Source of the DNA: Intoshia linei
Taxonomy: Eukaryota; Orthonectida; Rhopaluridae
DNA: 64,000 bases
Assembly (NCBI GenBank): GCA_001642005.1
Contig: LWCA01000010.1
Coordinates: 30,747-94,746 of the forward strand
Direction: 5' to 3'
The notes beneath the pieces were generated by a model. The model made no database searches. It was given only the letters and a program-made list of their open reading frames with translations, and had not been told where the DNA came from. The translations under genes and the position numbers were made by a program. Each line of letters opens with the position of its first letter. Positions within the stretch are counted from its first letter, which is position 1. Shown here piece after piece: positions 35,408 to 48,530 of this stretch.

Positions 35408-35923
35408 ACATTACTTACTTTTTTTTAAATTTAATAATATATATTTGGGCTATTCCATTTGTATCTTATTTTAATATCAAAATGGCATAGATTTGTATAT
35501 AGGTAATGAACATAGTTTAATATTTAACAGAATTTTTGTTTCATACAAATTCGTGAAGAAAAAAGAAATACTTCGAAACTATGTTAAAATAGAATTCCGC
35601 TAACAAAAATTGTGTCTACTCTTATAATGCGAAAGAAATTTTTCTCTGTCATAAAAAATTTAAAAAATACAAAGAATGACAAAACTATTGACAGAAATTA
35701 TCCTAAAATCGTAGAAACCATTAAAAAATATATTTGAAAAAAGTAATTTTTATATATAATATACAAATGTATTTATAAATATGCATTAAGTTAGTTTAAT
35801 CTCATTTCATGGTAATTAGAATATCTAATCAAAATTTTTAATGATATATTTTCTCATTGTGCATTCTAAATACATCGAAACCTGAAAAATTATTCTTGAT
35901 AAGAATTTATATAGTATCTAACA

Positions 35924-38155
35924 CAAGGGTGCACAACCTTTCCACAATTCAACCACAATGCTACTTTTCTCATTGGTGCTACGGTCGCACAAAATTTACT
36001 TGGAAATTGAGAAAGTTTACTCTGGACCTAAATTTTAGGTCTAATGAAATATTTTTCTTTAAATTTAAATATCAGCAAGTTTTAATTAATAATTTTCAAT
36101 TAAAATTAATCATTAATTCATTCATATAAATTAACACTACATTTGTCATTTATCTGAATCTGAATAAATAGCAATGGTAGGATTAATACAGTGCTTCTCA
36201 TGGTGGTGGCTGGTCACCCCAAAAGGTAACTACGAAAATTTAAATGATTATAGGCTAATCTACAATTTTCAATATATTTCATTAAATCACCCAATTTAAT
36301 ATAGTCTTATGAGAAAAAAACATAATGTTACCAACCCTTAAGGAAAAAATCCCTTTTAACCAATATTTTTTTTAAAAATCCATTTTTACCAACACTTAAA
36401 AAAAAACCGCTTTTATTAATATTTTTATGAAAAATCTTATTTTATTAAATTTTTAGATTAATAATTCTTTTTACTGATTTCATAAGAAAAAACCTGAATT
36501 TAAAAAAATTTGAAAAATCTCCTTTTACTAATATTTTTTTATAAATAATATAAAAAACATTAATCATTCATTTTTCGGTGAATAATTAATAATAATAATA
36601 ATTGGACAACAGAAAAAAGTTCCATTAAAACCGTTTTGTTCATACATTAGAGTGGAAAACATAAAAAAAATTTAAATATTAATTGTGACTAGGGTTCAAC
36701 GTTTTAGTGTGATTCTATTGTGTTAATTATTAAAATTTCTGTGTCGTTTTAAGATCAACCTGACACACTTCACAACACGTGGAATCGTTTTCTAGTTAAA
36801 AATAATCAACTGAATTTACAAAGCAATCACGTGAGGATGTTTTTGTATTATTTGATCCTGAAGTTCTACCCATTTCAATATGGTTTAACATTTATTATTG
36901 ATATTTGAGATAGTAAAATTTATTGTGGGGATCTATTTTTTGGCTTGTAAATATTTAACATTAAAAGCCTTTAAATACCTGTTATACGAAATTTAAATTA
37001 TGAACAGTTATTAGTTTTATATTTTTGATTGATATAAAATAATTAGGTCTTTTAATAACATCATTATCGTGTAATTGAAGTATTAAATAGATTCACACTA
37101 AAACATTGAACCCTAATAATGACATAAAAAAAATATCAGTGATTGCCTTGAATTTGTGTGCTATTTGCTAACATTTGAAAAACTGGGGCAAAGTCAAGAA
37201 TGTAACTTTTTGACTAAAATATTTTAAATAGACCTTATATAACATCTCATTTTGACTTTTCAATTTGAAGTAAAATGATGTAATGTAAAATAATCAGATG
37301 TATTGCCCACGACGGCACATAAACTCTCTCACGGCCGCATGTTTTGCATCCCTGCAAAGCCGTCTTAAGCCAATTCGAGTGCCTGGGCTTAGCAAAGGGC
37401 CGGGCCCTTTAAAATTTCAAACGAAGCGATAAAAAAAATTAGGACCCTTGTTTAAAAGACACGGCATACTTTTGGTTGGAGACTTAGTCTTATTTCATTG
37501 ATTATTAATAAAAGCATAAAAGCAAAAGATATTATGTAGGTTTCTAGAAAATTTTATTTCTTTTACAAAAACTTACTTACATTAATTAATAAACAAATTT
37601 TACTTTTCCATTTGAATACTACTTTTTTTTTGAATATTTTTTTTAAAAAGGTTGTAATTTTCATTTGAAATAGAGTTTTTGTCAATTTATTATTATTTTT
37701 TATTCTGTATTACAATAATTATAATTGGATAATTATCCAATTATCATGAAAGTTTGATTATATAAACAGTTGAAAATTAATAAGAAAAAATCAAAGATTT
37801 CCTACTTTTTTTTTTGAATATTCACTTTAATAGAAAGGTTTTAATGTTTAATATTATCATTTGAAACAGTTTTTATGTCAATATTATATGATAAACATTG
37901 TATAATATATTTTAAATTGAATATTTACCAGAACTTTGATTCTTTAAACAATTTTCTTTTTAGATATTTGAATTCCCACTCTTCAAAACTTATAAACTGT
38001 TTCTTAAGATATAAATGTAAAGTATTTTTTAATAAATTGGGACTCTTTTTAAGATATAAGTGTAAAGTACTTTTATTAATTTGGGGCCTTTTTTAATGAG
38101 GAGCCCTGGGCTACAGCCCATAATGGCCATGCCTTAAAACGGCTCTGCACCCCTG
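35924..38155. mobile_element. hAT-like element, interrupted by a second hAT element
   Basis: Left end CAAGGGTGCACAACCTTTCC at 35924; right end, before interruption, GTTTTGCATCCCTG. Exact 8-bp target duplication ATCTAACA at 35916-35923 and 38156-38163. Family copy at 62613-63181. Without the nested 793-bp insertion and its 8-bp duplication the element would be about 1.43 kb. Its interior has poly-AT repeats and minisatellite-like units but no transposase. Confidence 0.82.
37355..38147 (-). mobile_element. Nested hAT element (same family as 24124-25016)
   Basis: Ends CAAAGCCGTCTTAAGCC and, inverted, CAGAGCCGTTTTAAGGC. It is flanked by CATCCCTG (37347-37354) and CACCCCTG (38148-38155), a 7/8 duplication of the terminal octamer of the surrounding element. 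Orientation is opposite to the copy at 24124. No intact transposase; the interior is AT-rich. Confidence 0.82.
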
Positions 38156-38622
38156 ATCTAACACCAAACCATTCAATTAGCCAATACTGGATAATAAACG
38201 TATACATTCTCTATGGGTCGACACATAAATCAGCCATGAGGCTATAATATATTGCCATATTGCACGGCTGTTTCATATTGCCATGATAATTGAGGCTGGC
38301 TGATTTTGTAAATAAATTTTGCAAACTTATTTGTCTAACGTAAAGCTTTAACACATAGTAATAACAACAAAGAGTCTTTTTCCCGTTCTTCGTCATTATC
38401 ATAAACGGTAGGATATTAAATGGTCACCATGGAATAACTTAACATAATTAATATGTAAAAAATTTTAGATACAACGATGTATAATAATAATAAATAATCA
38501 ACATTTAGAGTCAATGTTTCCTAGTCGTGGGTCGAGGCCCCACCGGTGGGATTTGAGAAATTTAACGAATTTATTGGAATTCTTAAAACCTTAGATTAAT
38601 TTAATGTTAATTTGATACAATA

Positions 38623-39741
38623 CTAGCTTGACTGTTATGTACTTCGTACAAACAGTAGCTAGCTCTGCCGAGGGTTGACTTTTTCATATGAAGAACCATT
38701 TTTCAATTGATTTTAGGATTTTAAGGTTGTGATTTGCGATAAGGCTCATGGTTTTAAAAACAATACACATTGCATTTTTTTTAAAATTCTAGTACTGATT
38801 TTATTATTTATTAAAAAAAAGTTAATTTGGGTTTTTGATACAGAAGAACTCCATTTCTGCAAATAAAATTTGCGATAAAACATGATTCTTGAAAAATTGT
38901 ATTAGAAATTGTGATTTTTTAATAATATGACACAATTAAAACAGTAACACACACCGATATTTATATATTAGAAATTTTTTATAAGTAAAAAATTCACGTG
39001 AGTCATACCTAATATCAAGAAAATCTGTAAGAATCGTCAGCCTCAGTGACATCATTGATTCAAAAACGAAATTGATCGTTACGACAATTTTTGAAATGGG
39101 GCAGGGATTTTTTTAGAATGGAAAGTAGGGCCCACCATAAAATTGGTTGAGAAACACTGTATAAATTGTATATTAATGTATTTGTAACTATGTAGTATAT
39201 AATTACGGCAATTTATCTCTCTCAATAAATAGTATTGTAATATTTCCAAATCCTAAAAATAAGCACCATATGAAGGATATTATACTTGTAAATATAACTG
39301 TCTAAATATGGTTGAATTAAAATATACATTTAATTTAGCCTGGAGGGTTATCCCACTATTTGGAGTAAAGTAACAGGATACAACTGTACGACCTGTATCT
39401 TTTTTAAATTCTAGGGCTGTTTTCATTTAAAAAAAAATAGCAATTTGGGGTTTTGGCTTGAAGATATATTTTTTTAAAATTTAAATTCATGATATTATTT
39501 ATGATTTTAAAATCTGTATTAGAATATATTTTTTTAAATTCTATAACTCGTTTGATTTTCAAAAAAAAATAGTTGGGGTTTTTAACGGGTAAGATGTTAG
39601 TTTCAGGGATTTAAATTTATTTTACTTTTACCCGAAAAAACTATAATAGAAATGTGTAATTTATAAAATTCTAAGACTCTTAGTTATTGAAATAAACGAT
39701 AACACACACAAAAAGAAACAAAGTTTTATATAAGTAAGGAT
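38623..39741 (-). mobile_element. Complete Helitron-like element (1119 bp)
   Basis: Best delimited copy. On the minus strand it starts TCCTTACTTATATAAAAC and ends GTCAAGCTAG, inserted between A and T with no duplication and no terminal inverted repeats. Near the 3' end lie CTCGGCAGAGCTAGCTA and then CTGTTTGTACGAAGTACATAACAG, which folds into an imperfect stem of about 10 bp, then a few bases and CTAG. No coding frame, so non-autonomous. Confidence 0.75.
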
Positions 39742-40197
39742 TTGTTTAAAGTTGCAATGTTCGAATAAAATTTTGAGATTATGCAGAACTAACTGTACTT
39801 AATTTTTTCATTGAGATTATACTATTTAACATGTATCAATAAATTTATAATTCATTACGAGAAAATGAAAAGAGTCCTACAACTTTAAAAAACGTAAATT
39901 TTGCGATAATTTTTAAAATCATTAAAATTATCGTAAATCTTACCACAATTGACCTTTTTTATATAAAAATGAATAGTCCCAGAATTTTAGTTTTAACAAT
40001 ATTATCTAAAAAGTATACTATAGTAATTAATTCTCACTCAAAAAAAAATTGCCACCGCTGTTCTAACATATTCTATTTTAAGTTAAAACCAAAATAAATT
40101 TTTCCACTTATAATAACATCAACTTTACTAGAACTTATTATCCTAAATTATATAAAATATATAATTTATAATAAACTTTAACATAATTTAAACCTTA

Positions 40198-43100
40198 TGA
40201 GTAGTGTACGGTGAAAACATCCCAAGAAGAAACACGCCAAGCGATGGACCAAGCGTTGCTCCGCTTAACATTGTTGATAACTAAATATATTTTTATTAGA
40301 ATAAAAAATTAACTTATCCATCCACCTTTATATCGACTTTAAAAACTTAATAAGCTTGTAAATAATCGCCTAAAATTTTTGCAAAAATTTTTTTTATAAA
40401 TGTTTAAAATTTCGTCGAGCCACGAAGAGGGGTCCCAGATTGATAAATTCGGTACTGGCTCAGCATACAATCTGAAAAAATTTAAATATTTCACACACCC
40501 TAAAATGATTCTCAGATAAATCATGAATCATGATTTAGAGTCTAAATTTTAGACGCATTAATGAATAGTATCCATTGGAATATATAATTCACAAAATACA
40601 GAAATATTGTGATTCCATTATATATACATTATTTACAATTATTTGTTAAAGAGTTAAATTGAAATTTACCTTCATCACGTTGTAAGAAACATAGTTAAGG
40701 GATAGTGAAAATGCATATATGATTATTCCGTAGATGACAACTAAATAAATTTTTTTAGATAAACATGATAAAAAATGAAACAAAATGATTCAATTTAAAT
40801 TAAATTGTATACTTGCACTTTTCAGAGTAAATTCTTTATGTTTTTGAAATAAATTGGTTGATTCCAACAAGTCTTTATAAGTTATACATGACATTGCATA
40901 AAGAACAGAATTAACTGTACTACAAATTTAAAATTTATTGTAAACTCAAGTATGCTTATTACATTAATACAACATAATATTAATATATACCTAACTGTCA
41001 GCATTAACAAAATTGAAGTTATTAATCCGCTAAATGCTGGAATATTCAATATGTGAATAATAAAATATGGTAAAATCTAAACAGAAAATTTATTTTAAAT
41101 ACAATTATACTCACCTCTTCATCTCTTACTACAAGTTTTTGTTTAATAGGATCAATTCGATGAACAATAAAATAAGCGTAAACTACCATTGATAAGAAAG
41201 TTAATAATATGGCATAAAAAAACATTAATGGTATATTTAACATCAAGGAACTAAATAATGATAATAAAAGTCACACTTAATTTAATTTGTAAAGTATTAC
41301 CTACGAGCCAATTTCAATGATTTGAATCCTTTAAATCTTTGAAAAGTCACTGGACCAGTACCAAAAATTCCGATAGCAAAGAAAAAATTCCCAAATATTA
41401 CTCCGTAAATAGAAACCCTTTGAGTTGGATTAAGCGAAAAGCTGTTTAAATAAGTACATTTATTTATATTTATAAATAATTAAAATTCATCTACTACATG
41501 CATATATGGCATATACATTATATGTATTATATGAGATAGAATATACTGATACTTATAATGCATATTGTAATGTTTATATTTATAGAATACTTGAAAGGAA
41601 TTAATTTATTATTAGCTTTGGATATATTCCAAATGTCCTCTACTGTTCCAACTTTTCGACAACCCTAATTATTATTAAGAAAAGTTAAATCGTATATACT
41701 TCCACCACAATAATTATTAATCCAATGATTATTATCAAAAATTGAACGAAATCAGTCCAAACTAATCCAGTTAACCCACCCTAAACAATTTAATAGAATC
41801 AATCTTAATTAATAAATAAATTGACGTACAATTATAGCGATTAAAACTGAAAGCAATAAAATAATCAACAGAGAAACGGATTGAGGTAGGTTTGTTACTA
41901 AAAATTTAATAATTAAATATTATTATTTATATTCCATATATATTAGAAAGTTCCAAAATTATAAAAATTAAGTCCAGGTTCGAAAAAAGTTGAGTAAATA
42001 ATCAAATGGAATGTTAGCATGGAGTGATAGTTATGATTTGAGTAGTTTTGAGTTAATCACGATTTTTGGGTATTAACAGTGCATCTTTAAATTCAATTCT
42101 ATCTTGTTTACTTTATATTTTATCAGTGTTTAAAATTCTCATAATTTTATCAAAATTAGTATTTTTCATTGATAAAAATTATCACTAAAAACAAAAAGTA
42201 TCTCACATCTTACGGGTCAAAAACCCCAAGTGTCCCTCTTATTGAAAATCAAACGAGTTATCGAATTTAAAAAAATATATACGCCGATACGGATTTTAAA
42301 ATCATAAACATTATTATAAATTTAAATTTAAAAAAAATATATATTCAGGGCCAAAACCACAAATTACCATTCTTTTTTTAATGAAAATAGCCCTAGAATT
42401 TCAATAAATTTACAGGTAATACAATTGTATCCTGTTAACACACATAAAAAATTTAAATCCGAATAAGTGACGACTTCACGGTCAAAAAATTTTAGTACAT
42501 TTTAGTATTCATATATTTTTTTTCCGAAATATTTTATTGTAACAAAAAATGTGACATAATTAACGGTTCAAAAATTAAAAAAAAAATAAATATTTCTGAT
42601 AGAACTTATTCCAGTTGATATAAATACAAAAGTTCAACCCGAGAATCTACACATTCCCGATGAAAAATAATTTTTAATATATTATCAACCAATATTTTTC
42701 AAATATTTCGAATTAACGTAAAATAAAATAAATAAATAAATTAAAGATAAATAAAAATTGAAAATGTAAATATTGATCCTACAATTTAAAAAAAAATGTG
42801 CATTGAACGTCTACACATTTCCAATAAAGAAATATAGATGTAAATCTATATAATTCATAATCCAAACAAAAATCCTTCGCAATTTTTAATTTCAAATTCT
42901 CATTTTCAAAACATTTTGAATAAAACTAAAATATAAATTTCAACAACGAAACTAAAACAACTTTGTTAATATCATTTTTATATTTAATACAATCCTTTGC
43001 AAATCTGGTAAAATTCAACTAAAATATGTTTATAAAGTAAAGATTCGGTTAATTATTCATACATAATTGGTAATTTTAAGTATTTATTAAATTGGTACTG

Positions 43101-46100
43101 AATATATATCATCACACTGACAATGACAAAATAGGTTTTTATAATTTTATTTTTTCTGGAATTTATATTATTTATGACAATTTTTAGGATTGGACTGTTT
43201 TTACTTTATTTTTAATATTAGACACACATTTTGTCTAATAAATTAAAAAAATGGGATAAAAATTGTTTTTAAGATTCTTTACGCAAATGTTAATTAATTA
43301 AGATTAAGATTAATTAGAAACAAAAAATTAAGATTCAATAATTCACTTTAAAATAAAAAGTAGTGATATGATGATTCCACCTGAAGCAAATTTGGGTACC
43401 ACTCTTTTAAAAAATTGATAATAGTAAATAGTTGGATTTTTAAGTTAGATTTTCAACTTGAATTTATTTTTTTGGTATAATAAAAATGCGCCCTCGGCAG
43501 AGCTAGTTGTTGTTTGTACGTACATGACAGTCAACCTAGTTATTTATATTATTTACATGAAGCGAAACTCAATTTATTTACATCCTCCTAATAGGTGTCG
43601 CGCACTGTTAAAGACCAAATTACAAATTACAAAATTTTATGTTAAATAATAATAATTAAATATTTTAAACTAATTATTTTCTGTGTCGTTATGGATTATT
43701 TTTAAAACATAATAATAAAGATCAAAATATTAACGTTTACATTATAGTATAACAAAATTTTCCATTACAACACCAAAAAACTATTGTTATGAATAGCTTC
43801 TACTGTATTGTTAAATTTTTATTGCCTGGTGATTTACATGTTGTAAATCAATTATCAAAATGTTCAACATTTCTGTAACATTAATTCAGTGTTTCATAAC
43901 AATTATAATTTACTTTAATGTTCAAATGATTCGATTCATTTTGAAAATTTGTATTTGACATTGAATGATCTCGATTCATATTATAATGGTTTCCAAAGGT
44001 GATGCTATAAAAATTTTTATAATGCGGCCCACACGTATTTGAGTTGGACATGGCTCATATACATTGTATATATGGTTAGTCAACATTATTGACCGGTGTT
44101 TTCATTCAAAACAATAAAATTAGCCGGAGGGAACAGATGAACGTTTTATTGCAAACATGATGCGGCATTTACATTTTCCAACTCTAAAAAAATGACACAC
44201 TTTTAGCATTTTAGTACATTTTTAATAGTATTTTTCAATAATATTAAATTATGTTGCATTGGTTACCATAATTATTGGCTAATATTGAATATTGTATAAA
44301 TTTTAAAAAGTTTGGCGACACACCAGGGGATCATTGGCGACATACAGGTTAGAAAGAACTGTTACAGACAGAAATATATCTACTTTTATACAATTAAGAA
44401 TTTATTACTCATTGAGAAGATCAACGTTACTGTAAAGCAAGCCACCATTAAGTAAAATAGCTAAATTATTATATTATTTATTATTATGCTGACCAGTTCA
44501 TACTGAACAATTTATATGTGAACAATCATTGGTTTACTAATCACGATTAAAATATATAATCACATTAAAGTACAAATAGAGAACATTAACCATCATTAGG
44601 TATATCCAGTATTGAGTATGATTGAGTAGTGAGGAGGACAAAATAAGGACATTAATATTGAAGTGTTTTAATTTTTTATTTGTTTCTAGAGTCTAGACCT
44701 ATAAAATTACAGAAAAATATGTAAAATTGCTAAAAAGCACAGGGACCGATTTTTTTAGGGACTTTCAACGGAGATCTTACTTCATCATATTTATTTATCT
44801 TTATTAAAGTCAACCTCAATTTAACGAACACTTTATTTAATAAACAATATGATAAACCTATCTTTTAACGAATAAACAAAATATTAATAATTTATGGGTA
44901 TACTAGAGTAGCGTAATCGGGTGTATAACTCATAAAAATGAAGTTATAAATATATTTGGTAACGAGATAATGATATTAAGTACTAGCAGTAACTTTAATA
45001 GTGTACTACTAGAAAGTTATATATAAACATTATATTTCATGTAGAAAATGAATTAACATAATATATTCATTCTTAAGTGAAGTGAGTTTAACGATAGTTA
45101 CTCTTAAGTTGCTTTATCGTTACTACTGGTACTATAAAAAAATTAATATAATTAAATTAAATAAAAATTTGTTTGTTCGTTAATTTTGTTTTAACGTACA
45201 AGAAATTATCAGTTGCTGTTCGTTAAATTGAGGTTTGACTGTATATCATTTTTTTCAAAAATGACGAAAATAAATCCAAAAATACATATTTTATAAAAAT
45301 TACTGATCCAATAATGTAAATTGAGGCACATATCTTTTGAAGTGTCGTTGATTTGTATCGTAAATATAAATACTAAATTTTTCATAATGATAAAGATGTT
45401 TAGATTTAACAACAAAATGTAAAACAAAAATTACTTGAAACAATGTTGATATATCAAGGTTATAAAAAACAGGAATAATAAATATGGTAGTAAATATTAA
45501 TCCTAAACTTGTTCCTAAATGTTATATAAATTACATACACTATATGGTGATCTCAACGCGGGCCTTCGCAAATAGATCCAAGTTGAAATATATTTTTAAA
45601 TATTGACATATAATGATACTGCACGGGTTAATAAAGTGCCGTGTAGACCCAAAGTAGTTTCACTCTATTAATTACTTTTGGGTCTATGGGCATTGTGTTT
45701 ACTATCGCTGTGCCATGCTTTCGATGAAAATAATTGAATAAAAAATTTTTAATTTATATTTTGATTTGATGATATTTATTATTATTTTTTAATTCCCAAA
45801 AGAATTTGACAGCTTTCCACAGATCTGAGGCTACTTTACTGAGACCCTCCTCCGGCGCATTCGACGAAATTTAACAATATCATCAGTGATGATCACTGAT
45901 TAAGTTTCAAATTTAAACTGTATATTTCATGTGTTTTTGAGAAGTGACTAGGGGTATATGGCATTATGCATCTTTGGTAAAAATTTTTAGGTTCCCATCT
46001 ATCCTCTACATATTTATTCAATGATTCAACCACGAGTAAATTAGTATTACCTGGCAAAGAAATAAATATCTAGACAGCTCTTGAGCTTTTGAAAAATGTC

Positions 46101-46317
46101 AATGTACGACATGCTAACGATGTTTAATAATATTATTATGATTAACTATTATTAATATATTAAGAATCGCTATTTCAATAGCTCTTTCCTGTGTACAACC
46201 AGTATGTTGTTTATTTAATAAATATTTTGATAACAATTTAAAAATACCGATAAATCGCATTGTTAAAGGGAGTCCATATTTATAAAATTCTCCAACACCT
46301 CCTAGCAACGATATTGC
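40198..46317 (-). CDS. SLC5-family sodium/solute symporter, partial
   Basis: Multi-exon plasma-membrane transporter of the sodium:solute symporter family, closest in motif style to the SMVT/SMCT (vitamin, monocarboxylate) branch. Exons by best fit: 46317-46248 ('LLGGVGEFYKYG', like the LG.P.E.Y.YG box), 45515-45435 ('PVFYNLDIST'), about 45345-45250 (degenerate), about 41885-41830, 41780-41710 ('GGLTGLVWTDFVQF', the hallmark SLC5 box), about 41665-41620, about 41450-41300 ('GVIFGNFFFAIGIFGTGPVT'), about 41246-41115 ('RIDPIKQKLV'), about 41078-40990 ('ILPYFIIHILNIPAFSGLI'), about 40907-40815, about 40759-40680, and 40284-40198 ('GPSLGVFLLGMFSPY'). The first helices are not found upstream. The C-terminus is probably at 34753-35012, past a 5.2-kb transposon-filled intron. 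The substrate cannot be inferred. Confidence 0.8.
42205..43539 (+). mobile_element. Helitron-like element, 5' truncated, in an SLC5 intron
   Basis: Body sequence from CTCACATCTTACGGGTCAAA at about 42205 to the 3' end: CTCGGCAGAGCTAGTTG, TTTGTACGTACA palindrome, CAGTCAACCTAG at 43539 followed by T. The first about 130 bp of the family are missing. Confidence 0.65.
43540..44807. other. SLC5 intron sequence without recognised features
   Basis: AT-rich; parts around 44000-44060 and 44300-44350 (GCGGCCCACAC..., TGGCGACACACCAGGGGATC) look like hAT MITE interiors, but ends were not matched. Confidence 0.35.
44808..45241. mobile_element. pogo/Tigger-like MITE
   Basis: Terminal inverted repeats AGTCAACCTCAATTTAACG then AACA on the left, and TGTTCGTTAAATTGAGGTTT then GACTG on the right, about 23 bp. 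The CAGTCAAACCTC...TTAACGAAC pattern is typical of pogo/Tigger-type elements of the Tc1/mariner superfamily. No transposase inside. It lies in an SLC5 intron. Confidence 0.7.
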
Positions 46318-46529
46318 CTAAGAAAAGCATTAAAATGTAATAAACATGATAATAATTTCCTTATCTTTTGCAATATAATTTTTCTATTACTTAACTTCCA
46401 TCGAAAAGCATAGAATCACCTAGTCACCCTATTATTGATGTATTATAATTGGTCTGGAATTTGAGTTATTTGAAAAGTATGTATTGGAGCTTGAGTAATT
46501 TGGAAAATCGGCCGAGCTAGATAAACAGT

Positions 46530-46996
46530 AAAAAGTTAGAGCTGTTTTCATTTTTAAAAAAAAAGGGTAATCTAAAGATTTTGATAGTGAAAATGCACTT
46601 TTTTGCGGTTACCATTTATGATAGTGTTTATGATTTTTAACTATATCCCAGAATGTATGTTTTATAAAAATCTAAGATTTTTTTAATTTTTACAAAAAAA
46701 GATTTATTTTGGATTTGGCTGTGAGGATATAAGATTTTGAAATTGAAAATAATCACAATATTGATGAATTTAAAATCTTTATCAGATTGTGTATTTTTTA
46801 TAATTCTAGGACGGGTTTGAATTTAAAAAAAAAAATAATTGGGGTATTGAACCTTGAAGTACTAAATTTCTGAATATGACATTTGCGATACATTGCAAAA
46901 AATACTTTGGTAAAACTGTACTAGAAATATGCAATTTTTAAAACTCGACTCCTCATACTTTCTTAAATAAACTGGAACCGACAGACATACATTTTT
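46530..46996 (-). mobile_element. Fragment of the second Helitron-like subfamily, minus strand
   Basis: Reverse complement resembles the 5' half of the copies at 2323 and 11452 (ACATACATTTTTAGC, CTCGACTCCTCATACTTTCT, TTTCTGAATATGACATTTGC). It stops a few bases before the next copy starts at 47004. Confidence 0.5.
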
Positions 46997-47003
46997 AGCT
47001 AAA

Positions 47004-47985
47004 TCCTTACGTATATAATATGCTACGCGATTTTTGTTTGTGTGTGTCTGTGTGTGTGTTCCATTTTATTAAAATAACTACCAGTCTTAGAATTTTATAA
47101 AGTCCACATTTCAATTACAGTTTTTTCAGGACATATAATAAGATAAATTTCAACCTCCCAAACTCACATTTTACGGGTCAAAAACCCTAATTATCCTTTT
47201 TTTTAAAAATCAAACAAGTTGGAGAATTTAAAAAAAAATATACGCTGATACAGATTTTAAAATCATAAACATCATCATAAATTTAAATTTAAAAAAATTA
47301 TATCTTCAGGGCCAAAACCACAAATTACCCTTTCTTTTTTTAATGTAAAATAACCCTAGAATTTAAACAAATTTACAGGTGGTACAGTTGTATCCTGTTA
47401 ACACACAAAAAAAATTTTAATCCGAATAACTAATGACTTCACGGTGAAAAAAACATTTTAGTATTCATATTTTTTTCCAAAATATTTTATTAGAACAAAA
47501 AATGTGTAATAATTAACGGTAATAATTAAAAAAAAAATTATTTATATAGAGCTTATTCCAGTTGATATAAATACAAAAGTTCAACCCAAGAAATTTACGC
47601 ATTCCCGATGAAAAATAATTTTTTTTTAATATATTATCAACCATATTTTTTGAATATTTCGATTAAAATAAAAATTGAAAATGTAAATATTGATCCTACA
47701 ATTTCAAAAAAAGTTTGCATTGTACGTCTACACATTTCCAATAAAGATATATGGGTGAAAATCTATATAATTCATTCCTTGGCAATTTTTAAATTTCTAA
47801 TTTTTATTTTCAAAACATTTTTATTAAAACATTCAAATTTAAAAAAGAAATTAAACAACGAAACTAAAAAAACTTGTTTAATATCATTTTTATATTACAA
47901 TCCTTTGCAATAATGGTAAAATTTGACTGAAATGTTTATAAAGTGAAGATTCAGTTAATTATTAATTTTCAATATTTATTAAATT
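47004..47985 (+). mobile_element. Helitron-like element cut by an N
   Basis: Starts TCCTTACGTATATAATATGC after A and is collinear with the family through CGCATTCCCGATGAAAAATA and TTGATCCTACAATTTC until the N at 47986. The 3' end is missing. Confidence 0.65.
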
Positions 47986-47986
47986 N

Positions 47987-48179
47987 TGATATCATTATTT
48001 ACTTTATCAAAGTGTTTGATTCTTAGATGATCAATCATTCTTGATGGTTTCATTCCCTCATTCGAGAATGTCTTTTCACATATTAAACACATTGGTAGCT
48101 GTTCATTGATTTCAGAGGTAATTACACCATATTTTAAGTAATCAATTGAATATCTACGACTTTTTTTTTTATTGCTCAT
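47987..48179 (-). pseudogene. BED-type zinc finger exon of a hAT transposase (ZBED5-like)
   Basis: Reading from ATG at 48179, about 64 codons encode a basic start, 'YSIDYLKYGVI', then 'PMCLICEKTFSNEGMKPSRM' and 'DHLRIKHFDK', i.e. the Cys2-His-(x4-5)-His BED finger with the pattern seen at the N-terminus of ZBED5/ZBED8-type domesticated and active hAT transposases. The frame runs into an N at 47986, after which unrelated Helitron sequence starts, so the rest of the transposase is missing from the assembly or truly deleted. Confidence 0.75.
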
Positions 48180-48530
48180 ATTGAATAAATATAAAAATAA
48201 TCTAAAATAAAATATACAGTTAGTTGCATTTGAATTACCTGATTTAAACCAGATTTTCCTAGAATTTATATTACATTTTAATTAAAATTACTTTAAATTT
48301 AAAAGTAATTGTAAAATTGAAGTCTAGTAAACATGTTTCAATCTTAAATAAGCTGAAAATTAAATTTTTTTAATCATTTTTAATTAATTAATTAATCAAT
48401 TTTTTGGTTACTAAACTACACTGGAACTTTTGATTAAGACTTAATTTAAGTAGTGTCCAGAAAAATACGCACTAATTGTACGATTCTATATTTTAATGTA
48501 TTATTTTAATGCAGTGTTTCTTAACCTTTT

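Noticed and set aside
40339-40524. 61-codon minus-strand frame (LYAEPVPNLSIWDPSSW) between two SLC5 exons
   Set aside because: It follows a good acceptor and looks protein-like, but has no counterpart in SLC5 proteins and the flanking exons join without it. Left out as intronic, though a cassette exon cannot be excluded.
45641-45690. Imperfect palindrome TAGACCCAAAGTA...TACTTTTGGGTCTA
   Set aside because: Short and single; could be a MITE remnant, but nothing supports a function.
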